From JAOUGY01 sp963825585 (GTDB taxonomy: Bacteria; Actinomycetota; Acidimicrobiia; Spongiisociales; ZC4RG35), in contig CAWGTX010000006.1 of NCBI GenBank assembly GCA_963825585.1, forward strand, positions 806,001 to 870,000: a stretch of DNA of 64,000 nt. Reading direction: 5' to 3'. A program made the translations under genes and the position numbers. How positions within the stretch are numbered: the stretch's first letter is position 1; each line of letters starts with the position of its first letter. Below, piece after piece: positions 52,056-61,592 of the stretch. The notes beneath the pieces are model-generated. The model worked only from the letters and a program-made list of their open reading frames with translations, was not told the DNA's origin and searched no databases.

Positions 52056-52940
52056 TCAGGCGAGCACGGCGTCGAGCGCCCCCGGCAGGTGCGGGTGCGA
52101 GAACTCGAACCCGGACTGCTCCAGCCTGCTGGGAACGACCCGCTGGCTGGCGAGAAGCACCTCGTCTGCGAACTCCCCGCCGAGCAGCAGCTTCAGTCCG
52201 AAACCGGGCGCGGGCAGCACCGCCGGCCGTTTCAACGCCTTGCCGAGGGCCCTGCCAAAGTCCGCGTTGCGAACCGGGTTGGGTGACGCCAGGTTGACCG
52301 GTCCCTCCAGGCTGTCGGTCTGGAGGCAGTGCATGATCGCCCGGACCTCGTCCTCGAGCGTGATCCAGGCCCACCATTGCCGACCGGAGCCGAGCGGGCC
52401 GCCGATGCCCAGCTTGAACGGCAGCAGCATGCGCGGGAACGAACCGCCCTCGTCCTCCAGCACCAGCGCCGTCCGGGCGAACACCGTTCGCACGCCGGCG
52501 TCGACGGCCGGTGCAGCCGCCTGCTCCCACGCCACCGTCACATCGGCGAGAAACCCCTCCCCCGACGCAGACTCCTCGGTGAGGACCTCCTCGCCCCGGC
52601 TGCCGTAGAAGCCGATTGCCGAGCCCGACGCGAAAACCGACGGCTTGGCGGCGGCGACAGCGCGAGCGATCAGGTCGGTACCTTCGGTCCGCGAGGAGAG
52701 GATGGCCTGCTTCTTCCCAACCGTCCACCGGCCTCCGATCGACTCGCCCGCAAGGTGAACCACGGCGTCGATGCCGTCGAGGGCATCGTCGTCGATTCGG
52801 CCGACGCTCGGATCCCAGGTGCGGGCACCCGCCCTCGGCTCACCCCTGACCAGTGGGATCGCCTCGTGGCCGGACTCGGTCAGACGTCGTGACAGCGCCC
52901 GACCGATGAAACCACTCGCACCTGTGATGAGGACCTTCAT
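52056..52940 (-). CDS. TIGR01777-family NAD-dependent epimerase (SDR39U1/YfcH-like)
   Basis: 294 residues. N-terminal Rossmann motif VLITGASGFIGRALSRRL, then VVHLAGESIGG, SGSAIGFYGSRGEE (active Tyr), VRTVFARTALVL, WWAWITLEDEV and GPVNLASPNPV; the C-terminal DUF1731-like domain ends the protein. These markers fit the YfcH branch exactly. Its substrate is unknown. A GGAG ribosome site is present, with TAGCCT ~27 bases upstream. Confidence 0.9.
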   Translation of the reverse strand: MKVLITGASGFIGRALSRRLTESGHEAIPLVRGEPRAGARTWDPSVGRIDDDALDGIDAVVHLAGESIGGRWTVGKKQAILSSRTEGTDLIARAVAAAKPSVFASGSAIGFYGSRGEEVLTEESASGEGFLADVTVAWEQAAAPAVDAGVRTVFARTALVLEDEGGSFPRMLLPFKLGIGGPLGSGRQWWAWITLEDEVRAIMHCLQTDSLEGPVNLASPNPVRNADFGRALGKALKRPAVLPAPGFGLKLLLGGEFADEVLLASQRVVPSRLEQSGFEFSHPHLPGALDAVLA

Positions 52941-53032
52941 CGGATACTCCGTGTTCGCTCGACTCGAGGCTACGGTTGCTTGTCGGTACAGCGGTAATCG
53001 AGGGGCCGCCGGCTCAAGAGCGAAGGAGGGTA

Positions 53033-55009
53033 GTGAGCTTGAGTGCGCGTCCTAAACTCTCCACTGGTTGGAAACGGAGTCTTCTGCTCGAGTCCACATC
53101 ACCCTTGCGCTTCGCGGTGCTCGCCCTGGCTGGTTTGCTCCTTGCCGTGGTGGGCTCATTTGCCGTGGCCCGGGCTCTGGCGGGTGATTCCGTGCTCGGC
53201 AACGTCCAAGCCCTCGGCATCGACCTCGGCGGTCTGTCCCCCGACGAGTTGACCACAGCCCTGCAGGATGCCGAGATGATGTTGTTGGGCCGTGAGTCGG
53301 TGTTCCGGATCGGGGATGCGTCGACCCCGCTGCTCCCGTCACAGGTGAATCTGAGTGTCGATGTGGAGACCATGGCCGCCGAGGCGCTCCAGATCGGGCG
53401 CCAGGGCGGCCTCTCCGAACAGTTCCGCTGGTGGATCGGCCACTTCGGAACCACCGAGACGGTACCGGCGATCGCTACCCTCGATGACGCCGCCGTAGAG
53501 CAGGTGCTCATCGGGTGGGATGAGGATTTCGTGGGCAATCCGCCATTTCCCGGCGCCGTCACGTTCGACGGGACCACGCCCGTCGCCGAGTATCCCCGTG
53601 ATGGCGAACAGGTCGATCGCTCGGTGGCCGGCTCGATCATCCTCGACACGCTCACCGCCGAAAACGCCGACCCGGTGGAGCTGCCGGTGGTGGCGGTGTC
53701 GGCCACACTCACTGCCGGGGATGTCGATGACGCCGTTGCCCGTGCCCGCCTGTGGCTGTCGGCACCGGTCACGCTGCGCTCCGACGAGGTTTCGATCACC
53801 TTCACCACCGAGCAGATGGCGTCAGCGCTCAACACCGAGAGCACCGGCGATCGGTTGGCGCTCAGCTTCGACCCGGAGACCATCGCTCCCATCCTCGAAG
53901 CCCAACGCGGTGACATCGAACAGGCGCCGGTGAACGCCCGCTTCGAGATCGATGGAAGCGAAGTCCGGATCGTGCCCGGTCGCAGCGGCACCCTGATCGA
54001 CCCGGAAGCCACGGCGGGCGCCCTCGAAACCGGCGCCTCCTCGGCGACGCGCACCGCCGTGCTGCCGCTCATCGAGGGGGCCGAACCCGAGGTGACCACC
54101 GAGACGCTCGAAAGCTACGGCGTGAACCACATGGTCTCGCAGTTCACCACCTATCACGACTGCTGCCAGAACCGCGTTACCAACATCCATCTCATCGCTG
54201 ACGCGGTCGACGGCGTGATCGTGCCTCCGGGTGCCACCTTCTCACTCAACGAGCACGTCGGTCCGAGAACCGAGGAGAAGGGCTACCTCGAGGATGGCAC
54301 CATCGTCGGAGGCGAGCTGACCAAGACGGTCGGCGGCGGTGTCAGCCAGTTCGCCACCACGTTCTTCAACGCCGTCTTCTGGGGTGGCTACGAGGACGTC
54401 GCCCACAAAGCCCACAGCTTCTACTTTCCCCGCTACCCCGAAGGCATCGAAGCCACCATCTCGTGGCCGTCTCCGGAACTGGCGTTCCGTAACGACAGCG
54501 ATGCCGCCGTCCTCGTCGACACGTCCTACACCGACACGTCCATCACCGTTCGCTTCTTCGGCAACAACGATGGCCGGAGTGTGGCGCTCGCCTACAGCGA
54601 TGGGGGCGGGCTCGCGCGCGAGGTCCTGTCGGAGGGCGGACCCGGTGCCCGGATCGTCACGGCGGAAGTCAGCGACCGTTTCGACGTTCGCGACCCGCAG
54701 GAACCGCGGTACCGAGCCAACCCCGACCTCGGCGTCGACTCGCAGGTCACCGTTCAGGGCGCTGCTGCCGGGTGGACCGTCCGCGTCACCCGGACGATTT
54801 CCATCGGGGACACCGCGGACGTCTCCGAGTGGAACGTGGTGTACTCGCCCCGCCAGCAGATCATCGAGGTCCATCCGTGCAAGGTGCCCGACACCACGGT
54901 GGAATGTCCCCAGCCCTCGACGACGGTGACCGAACCTCCGGCCACCACGGTGCCGGGAACTCCCGACACGACGGTTGCGACCACTCCCCCCACGACTGTT
55001 GGTGGTTGA
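53033..55009 (+). CDS. VanW-family protein with peptidoglycan-binding domains
   Basis: 658 residues. One N-terminal transmembrane helix (~27-47), two YoaR/PG-binding-4-like domains (~60-360), the VanW domain (~370-500: QFTTYHDCCQNRVTNIHLIA, FSLNEHVGPRT, VGGGVSQFATTFFNAVFWGG, HSFYFPRYPEGIEATIS), a G5-like end and a Thr/Pro tail. VanW proteins face the outside and are linked to the cell wall; their chemistry is unsettled. GTG start with AAGGAGG nearby. Confidence 0.9.
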   Translation: MSLSARPKLSTGWKRSLLLESTSPLRFAVLALAGLLLAVVGSFAVARALAGDSVLGNVQALGIDLGGLSPDELTTALQDAEMMLLGRESVFRIGDASTPLLPSQVNLSVDVETMAAEALQIGRQGGLSEQFRWWIGHFGTTETVPAIATLDDAAVEQVLIGWDEDFVGNPPFPGAVTFDGTTPVAEYPRDGEQVDRSVAGSIILDTLTAENADPVELPVVAVSATLTAGDVDDAVARARLWLSAPVTLRSDEVSITFTTEQMASALNTESTGDRLALSFDPETIAPILEAQRGDIEQAPVNARFEIDGSEVRIVPGRSGTLIDPEATAGALETGASSATRTAVLPLIEGAEPEVTTETLESYGVNHMVSQFTTYHDCCQNRVTNIHLIADAVDGVIVPPGATFSLNEHVGPRTEEKGYLEDGTIVGGELTKTVGGGVSQFATTFFNAVFWGGYEDVAHKAHSFYFPRYPEGIEATISWPSPELAFRNDSDAAVLVDTSYTDTSITVRFFGNNDGRSVALAYSDGGGLAREVLSEGGPGARIVTAEVSDRFDVRDPQEPRYRANPDLGVDSQVTVQGAAAGWTVRVTRTISIGDTADVSEWNVVYSPRQQIIEVHPCKVPDTTVECPQPSTTVTEPPATTVPGTPDTTVATTPPTTVGG

Positions 55010-55105
55010 GGCGCACCGAACGGCCCAGGTGGTTACGAGGGGGAGCGTTCGTCCAATGGGTCGCGGTCGCCGACCGGAGGTGGCGACTGCGCCCGCCTCC
55101 AGCGG

Positions 55106-55402
55106 TCAGCGGTAGAAGCGGAAGAACTCCGAAACCGTGTCGATGGCGGTCTCCATCGACACATCGTCCCAGCCCGTAGGCCTCCGCACGGACACCGAGT
55201 TGGACATCACGAACACGTGGTCCACAGACGGTACGGACTCGAACAACCTGACAGCCAGTTGAGCTGGAAAAGTGACGCCGAGGCGGGCGGTTTCGACCCC
55301 GCTGTAGCTCTCACCGTCCTGGCCGGCGAGGCTGCGATCGGTGTCGATCACCAGCACATGGTCGATGATGGCGGTGTTGTTGATCTCAATGGTCTGTCCC
55401 AT
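55106..55402 (-). CDS. Stand-alone Nfu/NifU N-terminal-domain protein
   Basis: 98 residues. The pattern PAQLAVRLFESVPSVDHVFVMSNSVSVRR, then WDDVSMETAIDTVSEFF, fits the Nfu N-terminal domain, which in Nfu scaffolds precedes an FeS-binding CXXC domain. The CXXC part is absent and no Cys is present, so it cannot hold a cluster itself; single-domain versions are common in actinobacteria. Stands just upstream of pyruvate kinase's 3' end. Confidence 0.7.
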   Translation of the reverse strand: MGQTIEINNTAIIDHVLVIDTDRSLAGQDGESYSGVETARLGVTFPAQLAVRLFESVPSVDHVFVMSNSVSVRRPTGWDDVSMETAIDTVSEFFRFYR

Positions 55403-55449
55403 GGGCCCTGGGATGGTAGCGGGTGCAGAGGGGCGTCACCGCGCACACG

Positions 55450-56919
55450 TCACCGGGGCGTGCCGCCACCTTCGGGGATGGTCCGCGCGGTCTTCTGGGA
55501 CAGGGCACCGCGATCCCGTTCGCCGATCACGTGGATCTTCATCAGGTTCGTGGATGCCTGGATGTTGGGTGGGATGCCAGCGACCATCACCACGGCCTCT
55601 CCTCGCTTGCACACCTGCTCCTTCTCGAGGAACTTCTCGGCGGCGGCGATCATCACGTCGGTGTAGTCGCGCCGACCGAACGGATGTGCCTGCACGCCTC
55701 GGTACATCGCCATCCTCGAGAGCGTCTGACGCTCGGGTGTGAAGGCGATGATGCGGGCCGGCGGCCGATATTTCGAGAGCAGCCTGGCGGTGTTGCCCGA
55801 CTCGGTGAAGGCCACGATCGTGCTGATCCCCAGGTTGTGCGATGCCTCGACGGCGGCACGTGCCACTGCCGAGGCAAAGGAGTCGGCTCCGCCGATGAAC
55901 TCCACGAACTGGCGGTCCTGGAGACCCTCCTCCACCGTGACACAGATCCGTGCCATGGTCTCGACGGCTTCGATCGGGAAGTCACCGGCGGCAGTTTCCG
56001 CCGATAGCATCACGGCATCCGTCCCGGCGAGCACTGCGTTGGCGACGTCGGTGACCTCGGCCCGGGTCGGACGCGGCGATTTCGTCATCGACTCGAGCAT
56101 CTCGGTGGCGGTGATCGACACCAGTCCGGCGCGATTCGTCCGGGCGAGGATGTCGGCCTGGATCAGCGGGATTCGCTCGAGTGGAAGCTGGACGCCCAGA
56201 TCGCCGCGGGCGACCATGGCGCCGGCGGACTCGGCGAGGATGTCGTCGAGGTTGGCGTAGGCGGCGGCGAGTTCGATCTTGGCGATGACGGGTGTCCCAC
56301 CGGCCAACTCGCGGATCTCGGCCATGTCGGCTCCGCTTCGCACGAACGAGGCGGCGACGAAGTCCACTCCGATCTCACGTCCGAAGGCGAGGTCCAGGCG
56401 GTCCTTGTCTGTGATCGCCGGTACCCGCAGATTGGTCTCGGGGAACGCCACACCCTTGCCGTCGCTGAGCGGCCCACCCTGAACGATCCGCGCTTCGATG
56501 TGGTCGGCGTGTTTGGCGGTGGCGATGATGCGGATGAGACCGTCCGCCAGGAGAATCGGTTCACCGGGTTCGACGTCCTCGAGCAGGTGGTCGTAGTCGA
56601 TGAACACCTCACCGGGCGACGCCATCTGGCGGCCCTGCCGCAGCACGACGATCTCGTCATTGCCGAGGTGGATCCTGCCGTCCGGGAAGTAGCCGACCCG
56701 GAGCTTGGGGCCCTGGATGTCCTGGAGTACGGCCACGACCCGGTCCTCGGCGGCGGCCTCCTCGCGCACCCAGGTGGCGAAGTTGCGGTGCAGATCATGG
56801 TCGCCATGGCTGAAGTTGAGCCGGGCCACGTCCATTCCGGCCCGGATCAGCTTGCGGATCATCTCGGGCGATGCCACCGCGGGCCCCAACGTCGCCACGA
56901 TCTTCGTGAGTCGTTCCAT
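55450..56919 (-). CDS. pyk: Pyruvate kinase
   Basis: 489 residues, normal length. TKIVATLGPA, MDVARLNFSHGDHD, QDIQGPKLRVG, B-domain (~70-170), catalytic Lys in VIAKIELAA, metal-binding MVARGDLGV, TEMLESMTKSPRPTRAEVTDVANAVLAGTDAVMLS and a C-terminal allosteric domain. In the usual AKIE motif and surrounding active site all key residues are present. It makes pyruvate and ATP from phosphoenolpyruvate. TAGCCT lies nine bases before the ATG, consistent with a leaderless message. Confidence 0.97.
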   Translation of the reverse strand: MERLTKIVATLGPAVASPEMIRKLIRAGMDVARLNFSHGDHDLHRNFATWVREEAAAEDRVVAVLQDIQGPKLRVGYFPDGRIHLGNDEIVVLRQGRQMASPGEVFIDYDHLLEDVEPGEPILLADGLIRIIATAKHADHIEARIVQGGPLSDGKGVAFPETNLRVPAITDKDRLDLAFGREIGVDFVAASFVRSGADMAEIRELAGGTPVIAKIELAAAYANLDDILAESAGAMVARGDLGVQLPLERIPLIQADILARTNRAGLVSITATEMLESMTKSPRPTRAEVTDVANAVLAGTDAVMLSAETAAGDFPIEAVETMARICVTVEEGLQDRQFVEFIGGADSFASAVARAAVEASHNLGISTIVAFTESGNTARLLSKYRPPARIIAFTPERQTLSRMAMYRGVQAHPFGRRDYTDVMIAAAEKFLEKEQVCKRGEAVVMVAGIPPNIQASTNLMKIHVIGERDRGALSQKTARTIPEGGGTPR

Positions 56920-56942
56920 CGGGGCGCGAGGCTAGTCGAGGT

Positions 56943-57875
56943 TCATTGCCGTGTCCGTGCACGTGAGACGAACGATCGGTGGCCGGCGGGGTCGGCCGTC
57001 ACCACCACGAGTCGACGGCCCCCTACTCCGATGGCCACCACCCGGGCCAGATCTCGGGCTCTGGCGGCATCGAGCCCGGCCGCGGGCTCGTCGAGGATCA
57101 CCGGATCACCATCGCTGGCGAGGGCCCTGCACACCACCAGCATCTTCACCTGGGCCGCATCGACGAGCGGGGCGGGCTCGGCCAGTACCGTGCCCAGTCC
57201 CAGCATCCGCGCCAACTGACCGGCCCACGCCGCTTCTTCGGCACCGAGGCCCAGACCGAGATTCCATCCGGCCAAACCCCGAAAGAGATGGGGCGGATGA
57301 CAGGCAACCGCTCTGCTCCCCGACCGTGCGGCGAGGACCTCGACCACCCGCCTGTCCGGGGAGCCGTCCGCGAGCAGTGTCACAGGATCTGTCGGCACGA
57401 CCAGCCCAGAAGGGTCGGGCGGCGGGCGATGCCGCGGTCGGGCCACCATGACGGCCGCCACCACCACCGGGATGAGCGCCAGGGCGATGCCCACGAACGA
57501 CGCCAACGAACCGGGGGCGGCCAGAGCAACGATCACCCCGAGCGCCGCCAATGTCGCCGCCACCACCAGCGACCAGGCCGAGGCCAGTTCGGCGCCGGCA
57601 ACCCGTCCCCTCGACCCGGAGTCGAGGTGGCCGACCACACGGTGGGCCACCTCGGGTCGTTGTCGCCAGTGCCACGCCATCGCCGTCATCACGAACCCGA
57701 CAGGGATCACCAAGGCCGTCACCGGAAGCGCCACGGCCCAGCGTGTACCCAGAGCGGTCGTCAGCCCGACCAGTCCGGCGGCCAGGGCAGCGCCGGGGAC
57801 GAGCCGGGTGGAACGGGAGAGGGCTACACCGAGGATCGCGCCGACCGCAGCCGACACCAGATCGAGCCCGGTCAC
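56943..57875 (-). CDS. Membrane protein fused to a P-loop-less ABC ATPase domain
   Basis: 310 residues. About five hydrophobic helices in 1-145, then a domain that follows the ABC ATPase plan without its nucleotide site: the Walker A place reads LLADGSPDRRVVEVLA, the Q-loop place VACHPPHLFRGLAGWNLGLG, the signature place LVDAAQVKMLVVCRAL; only Walker B and D-loop remain (VILDEPAAGLDA). It is likely a non-hydrolysing relative of CydC-like exporters. Starts with GTG overlapping the stop of a 43-residue membrane peptide. Confidence 0.65.
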   Translation of the reverse strand: MTGLDLVSAAVGAILGVALSRSTRLVPGAALAAGLVGLTTALGTRWAVALPVTALVIPVGFVMTAMAWHWRQRPEVAHRVVGHLDSGSRGRVAGAELASAWSLVVAATLAALGVIVALAAPGSLASFVGIALALIPVVVAAVMVARPRHRPPPDPSGLVVPTDPVTLLADGSPDRRVVEVLAARSGSRAVACHPPHLFRGLAGWNLGLGLGAEEAAWAGQLARMLGLGTVLAEPAPLVDAAQVKMLVVCRALASDGDPVILDEPAAGLDAARARDLARVVAIGVGGRRLVVVTADPAGHRSFVSRARTRQ

Positions 57876-58003
57876 GAGGAGGCGTCGGTGTCCACCGTTC
57901 TGGCGCGGCGGCTCCCCTTGTGGACGAGGAGGCCGATCAGGAGAAGCGGCGTGATCCAGACACAGGCGATGAGAACGATGTTGATGAGGGTATCAACGTG
58001 CAT
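57872..58003 (-). CDS. 43-residue single-helix membrane protein
   Basis: Reads MHVDTLINIVLIACVWITPL, then LLIGLLVHKGSRRARTVDTDASS: one helix followed by a basic stretch, so the C-terminus is cytoplasmic. Its last codons overlap the GTG of the P-loop-less ABC gene (GTGA), and TAGGCT lies six bases before its ATG, the leaderless pattern used by many neighbours. Size, topology and coupling suggest a small subunit of that membrane protein, as CydX-like peptides are for cytochrome bd, but no homology is claimed. Confidence 0.65.
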   Translation of the reverse strand: MHVDTLINIVLIACVWITPLLLIGLLVHKGSRRARTVDTDASS

Positions 58004-58021
58004 GCGGCCAGCCTACGGCCC

Positions 58022-58639
58022 TCACGCCGGACCGTCGATCAGCTCGTCGAGCGAATCGACGACCCGGTCCGCGTCCACGAGATGCTCACGCGGCACGGCG
58101 CCACGGTGGACGGCGATTGTGGCGCATCCCGCCGTTCTGGCCGCCCGGAGCCCGGTTGGCGTATCCTCGATCACCACGCAGCGCTCAGGGGCGACACGCA
58201 ACCGGCTCGCCACCTCGCGGTAGACGTCAGGGGCGGGTTTGGGTCGGGCGACCTCGTCGCCCGCCACCGACACCGCCAGACGCTGCGCCAGCCCGATCCC
58301 CCCCAACACGGCGTCGAGTCGCCAACGCGGACTGTTGGAACCCACACCGAACGGGACTCCGGAGCACTCGACCATCTGGACGAGACGCGCACCATCGGCG
58401 AACGCCGCCAGGTCGCCCACCAGGCCGAGGAATTCCTCGCGGGCCGCATCCTCCATGGCCGTTTCGGAGGTACCGACGAGCGGGGCGTAATGAAGGGCGA
58501 GGTCGTGTTCGGTCTGGCCGATGAACGACTCCACCTCGTGGGCGCTCACGGCCAGCCCGAACCGGGCGATGGCGCGGGTCCATGCACTCACCGACGACGG
58601 CTCGGAGTCGGCGAGCACCCCGTCGCAGTCGAAGATCAC
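58022..58639 (-). CDS. HAD-family phosphatase (β-phosphoglucomutase-like)
   Basis: 205 residues. Motif I FDCDGVLADSEP with the two Asp; a helical cap (~15-80); motif II Ser in FGVGSNSPRW; motif III Lys in ARPKPAPDVY; motif IV VIEDTPTGLRAA. It is a subfamily IA HAD phosphatase or phosphomutase. GTG start about 20 bases after gatB, so it is the fourth gene of the gat operon. Confidence 0.87.
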   Translation of the reverse strand: MIFDCDGVLADSEPSSVSAWTRAIARFGLAVSAHEVESFIGQTEHDLALHYAPLVGTSETAMEDAAREEFLGLVGDLAAFADGARLVQMVECSGVPFGVGSNSPRWRLDAVLGGIGLAQRLAVSVAGDEVARPKPAPDVYREVASRLRVAPERCVVIEDTPTGLRAARTAGCATIAVHRGAVPREHLVDADRVVDSLDELIDGPA

Positions 58640-58659
58640 TCCATCGAAGTCGAGCGGGC

Positions 58660-60123
58660 TCAGGACAGTCTCTCCATCAGCAGGCCGTTCACCAGCTTCG
58701 GCTCGGCTTTGCCCTGGGTGGCCCGCATGACTTGGCCCACCAGGAACCCGACCACCTTCTGCTCACCGGCCCGGTACCGCTCGACTGCGTCGGGGTTGTC
58801 GGCGAGCACCAGATCGACGGCGGCCTCGATCGCTCCGCTGTCGGAGATCTGCAGTAGGTCGCGTGCCTCGGCGACAGCTCGCGGCGCTCCCTCACCCCGC
58901 ATGACCCCGTCGAGCACGTCCTTGGCAGCCGACGAGGAGATACGGCCGTCGGCGATCATGCCCGTCAACTCAGCCAGCACCTGCCCGTTCATGGGTGTGT
59001 CCGACAGCTGGCGATCCTCTCTCCGTATCCATGCGGTGACCTCCCCGGTGGCCCAGATGCAGGCGGCCTTGGGGTCGGCTCCGGCGGTGACCGCATCGTC
59101 AAAGAGCGTGCGGATGGTTCCGTCGGCACCGGCCAGGATCCCGGCCTGGTTGGGTTCGATCCCGGCGGAGACGTACCGGGACCGACGCTCGGCGGGAAGC
59201 TCGGGAATGGTGGCCCTGACCCGAGCCTGCCAGTCGGCGTCGATCACCATCGGTACCAGGTCGGGCTCGGTGAAGTACCGGTAGTCCGAGGAGCCCTCCT
59301 TGGTGCGCATCCCGTGGGTGACACCGGCCTCCTCGTCCCAGTGTCGGGTCTCCTGGATGATGGTTCCACCCGACGTGATCTCGTCGACCTGACGGACGAT
59401 CTCGTAGGCCACCGCCCGTTCGAGTGACCGGAACGAGTTCATGTTCTTGATCTCGACCTTGGTCCCAAACTCCGCCTGTCCAACCGGCCGGACCGAGATG
59501 TTGGCGTCGAAACGCATCGAGCCCTCTTCCAGCTTGGCGTCGGACACGTCGAGCTCGAGGATCACGTTCCGCAGCTCCTGGGCGTAGGCGCGTGACTGGG
59601 CCGCGGTGCGGATGTCGGGTTTGGACACGATCTCGACCAGCGGCACCCCGGCCCGGTTGAAGTCGAGCAGTGTCTCGGTGGCCGAGTGGATACGGCCGCC
59701 GCCGCCCTGGTGCAGCGACTTGCCCGTGTCCTCCTCCTGGTGGGCACGCTCGATGCCGATACGAACGCTCTCGCCGTCTACCGGAACGTCGAGCCAGCCG
59801 TCGTGACACACCGGGATGTCGAACTGGCTGATCTGATAGTTCTTCGGCAGGTCGGCGTAGAAGTAGTTCTTGCGATGGAAGACCGACGTCTCGGAGATCT
59901 CGCAGTTCAGCGCCATCCCGATCCTGGCGATCCAATCGATGGCGGTCTGGTTGGGAACCGGAAGTGCGCCGGGAAGGCCCAGGCAGGTCGGGCAGATGTT
60001 GACGTTGGGCTCGTCGCCGAACCCCGCCTTGCAGCTGCAGAACATCTTGGATTCGGTGAGCAGCTCGACATGGACCTCGATGCCGATGACCGCCTCCCAC
60101 CCGTCTGGGATTCCTCCGCTCAT
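58660..60123 (-). CDS. gatB: Glutamyl/aspartyl-tRNA amidotransferase subunit B
   Basis: 487 residues. GIEVHVELLTESKMFC, the zinc site CSC...CPTCLG, DLPKNYQISQFD, HQEEDTGKS, SMRFDANISVR, KVEIKNMNSFRS and DYRYFTEPDL are all GatB signatures; the C-terminal YqeY-like tail is present. GatCAB turns misacylated Glu-tRNA(Gln) and/or Asp-tRNA(Asn) into the correct amide. Overlaps gatA by ATGA. Confidence 0.97.
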   Translation of the reverse strand: MSGGIPDGWEAVIGIEVHVELLTESKMFCSCKAGFGDEPNVNICPTCLGLPGALPVPNQTAIDWIARIGMALNCEISETSVFHRKNYFYADLPKNYQISQFDIPVCHDGWLDVPVDGESVRIGIERAHQEEDTGKSLHQGGGGRIHSATETLLDFNRAGVPLVEIVSKPDIRTAAQSRAYAQELRNVILELDVSDAKLEEGSMRFDANISVRPVGQAEFGTKVEIKNMNSFRSLERAVAYEIVRQVDEITSGGTIIQETRHWDEEAGVTHGMRTKEGSSDYRYFTEPDLVPMVIDADWQARVRATIPELPAERRSRYVSAGIEPNQAGILAGADGTIRTLFDDAVTAGADPKAACIWATGEVTAWIRREDRQLSDTPMNGQVLAELTGMIADGRISSSAAKDVLDGVMRGEGAPRAVAEARDLLQISDSGAIEAAVDLVLADNPDAVERYRAGEQKVVGFLVGQVMRATQGKAEPKLVNGLLMERLS

Positions 60124-61592
60124 GCCAGGGCCTCCACCATCGCCGGACGGGAGGTGAAGCCCGCCTGCCGTTCCACCTCCGCCGCCACTCGGAACATCAT
60201 CTGTTCCCCGAGGGCGGGCGCCATCACCTGGAACCCGATGGGCAGACCTCCGGCGTCGAGTCCGATCGGAACCGAGATGGCCGGGTGACCCGCCAGGTTG
60301 GAGGGGATCGTGCACACGTCGCACAGGTACATCGCCAGCGGATCCTGCGCCTTGTCGCCGATCTCGAAGGCGGTGGTCGGGCTGGTGGGTGAAACGAGCA
60401 CGTCGACCTGCTCGTAGGCGGCGGCGAACTCGGCTTGGAGCAGCGCCCGGACATCGAGAGCCTTGCCGTAGAACGCGTCGTAGTAGCCGGCCGACAGTGC
60501 GTAGGTCCCGAGCAGGATCCGCCGAGTGACCTCGGGCCCGAATCCTTCGGCGCGGGTCCTCGCCATCATCTCCTCGGTGGTCACCCCGGGAACCCTCAGT
60601 CCGTAGCGGATACCGTCGAACCGCGCCAGGTTGGCCGAACACTCGGCCGGAGCGATCAGGTAGTAGGCCGACAGGGTGACGTCGACGGTGGGGAGCGACA
60701 CCTCCGTAACCTCGGCGCCCGCAGCGGAGAGCCGGTCGACCATGGCCGAGCAGGCTGCGGCAACGTCGGGGTCGTAGCCGTCCCCCGAGAACTCGCGTAC
60801 CACTCCGATCCGCAATCCGGCCACGCCGGTCGAGAGGTCGGCCGAGTAGCTGGGGTAGTCGAGGCGGTAGGACGTGGCGTCCTTGGGGTCATGTCCGGAG
60901 ATGGCTTCGAGGAGCAGAGCCGAGTCACCGACCGTCCGGGTGAACGGCCCGATCTGGTCGAGCGAGGAGGCGAAGGCGATCAGCCCGAACCGGCTCACGA
61001 GCCCGTAGGTCGGCTTCATCCCGACCACGCCGCACAGAGCGGCGGGCTGCCGGATCGAACCGCCGGTGTCGGAGCCGAGCGACCCAAGGGCCGAACCCGT
61101 CGCCACCACGGCTGCGGAGCCGCCCGATGACCCACCGGGGACACGAGTGGGGTCCCACGGATTGGTGGTGGGCCCGTAGGCCGAGTTCTCGGTCGACGAG
61201 CCCATGGCGAACTCGTCGAGGTTGGTCTTGCCGGTCAGCACCGCCCCCGCCGCCTTGAGGCGGCCCACCACGGTGGCGTCGTAGGGAGGGCGGTACCCCG
61301 ACAGGATCTTGGACGAGGCGGTGGTCTCCACCCCCCGCGTGCACATGTTGTCCTTGAGTGCGATGGGAATGCCGTCGAGCGGCCCGAGCGGGTCGCCGGT
61401 GGCGAAGCGGGCGTCGGCGGCAACTGCCGCCGCCCGGGCACCCTCCTGGTCGAGCGTGAGATATGCGTGGAGATCTGCCTCGGTCATCGAAGCCCGTTCG
61501 ATGACCGCCTCGGCGAGATCGACCGCGCTCACCTCACCGGATCGGAGTGCTGCCGCGGCCTCGGTGATGGTCATGTCGGCGGGGCTGGTCAT
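60120..61592 (-). CDS. gatA: Glutamyl/aspartyl-tRNA amidotransferase subunit A
   Basis: 490 residues, amidase-signature enzyme. The catalytic triad is visible: Lys in IALKDNMCTRG, Ser in GGSSGGSAAVVA, and the nucleophile Ser in GSDTGGSIRQPAALCG. It releases ammonia from glutamine or asparagine, passed through a tunnel to GatB. ATGA overlaps at both ends join it to gatC and gatB. Confidence 0.97.
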   Translation of the reverse strand: MTSPADMTITEAAAALRSGEVSAVDLAEAVIERASMTEADLHAYLTLDQEGARAAAVAADARFATGDPLGPLDGIPIALKDNMCTRGVETTASSKILSGYRPPYDATVVGRLKAAGAVLTGKTNLDEFAMGSSTENSAYGPTTNPWDPTRVPGGSSGGSAAVVATGSALGSLGSDTGGSIRQPAALCGVVGMKPTYGLVSRFGLIAFASSLDQIGPFTRTVGDSALLLEAISGHDPKDATSYRLDYPSYSADLSTGVAGLRIGVVREFSGDGYDPDVAAACSAMVDRLSAAGAEVTEVSLPTVDVTLSAYYLIAPAECSANLARFDGIRYGLRVPGVTTEEMMARTRAEGFGPEVTRRILLGTYALSAGYYDAFYGKALDVRALLQAEFAAAYEQVDVLVSPTSPTTAFEIGDKAQDPLAMYLCDVCTIPSNLAGHPAISVPIGLDAGGLPIGFQVMAPALGEQMMFRVAAEVERQAGFTSRPAMVEALA

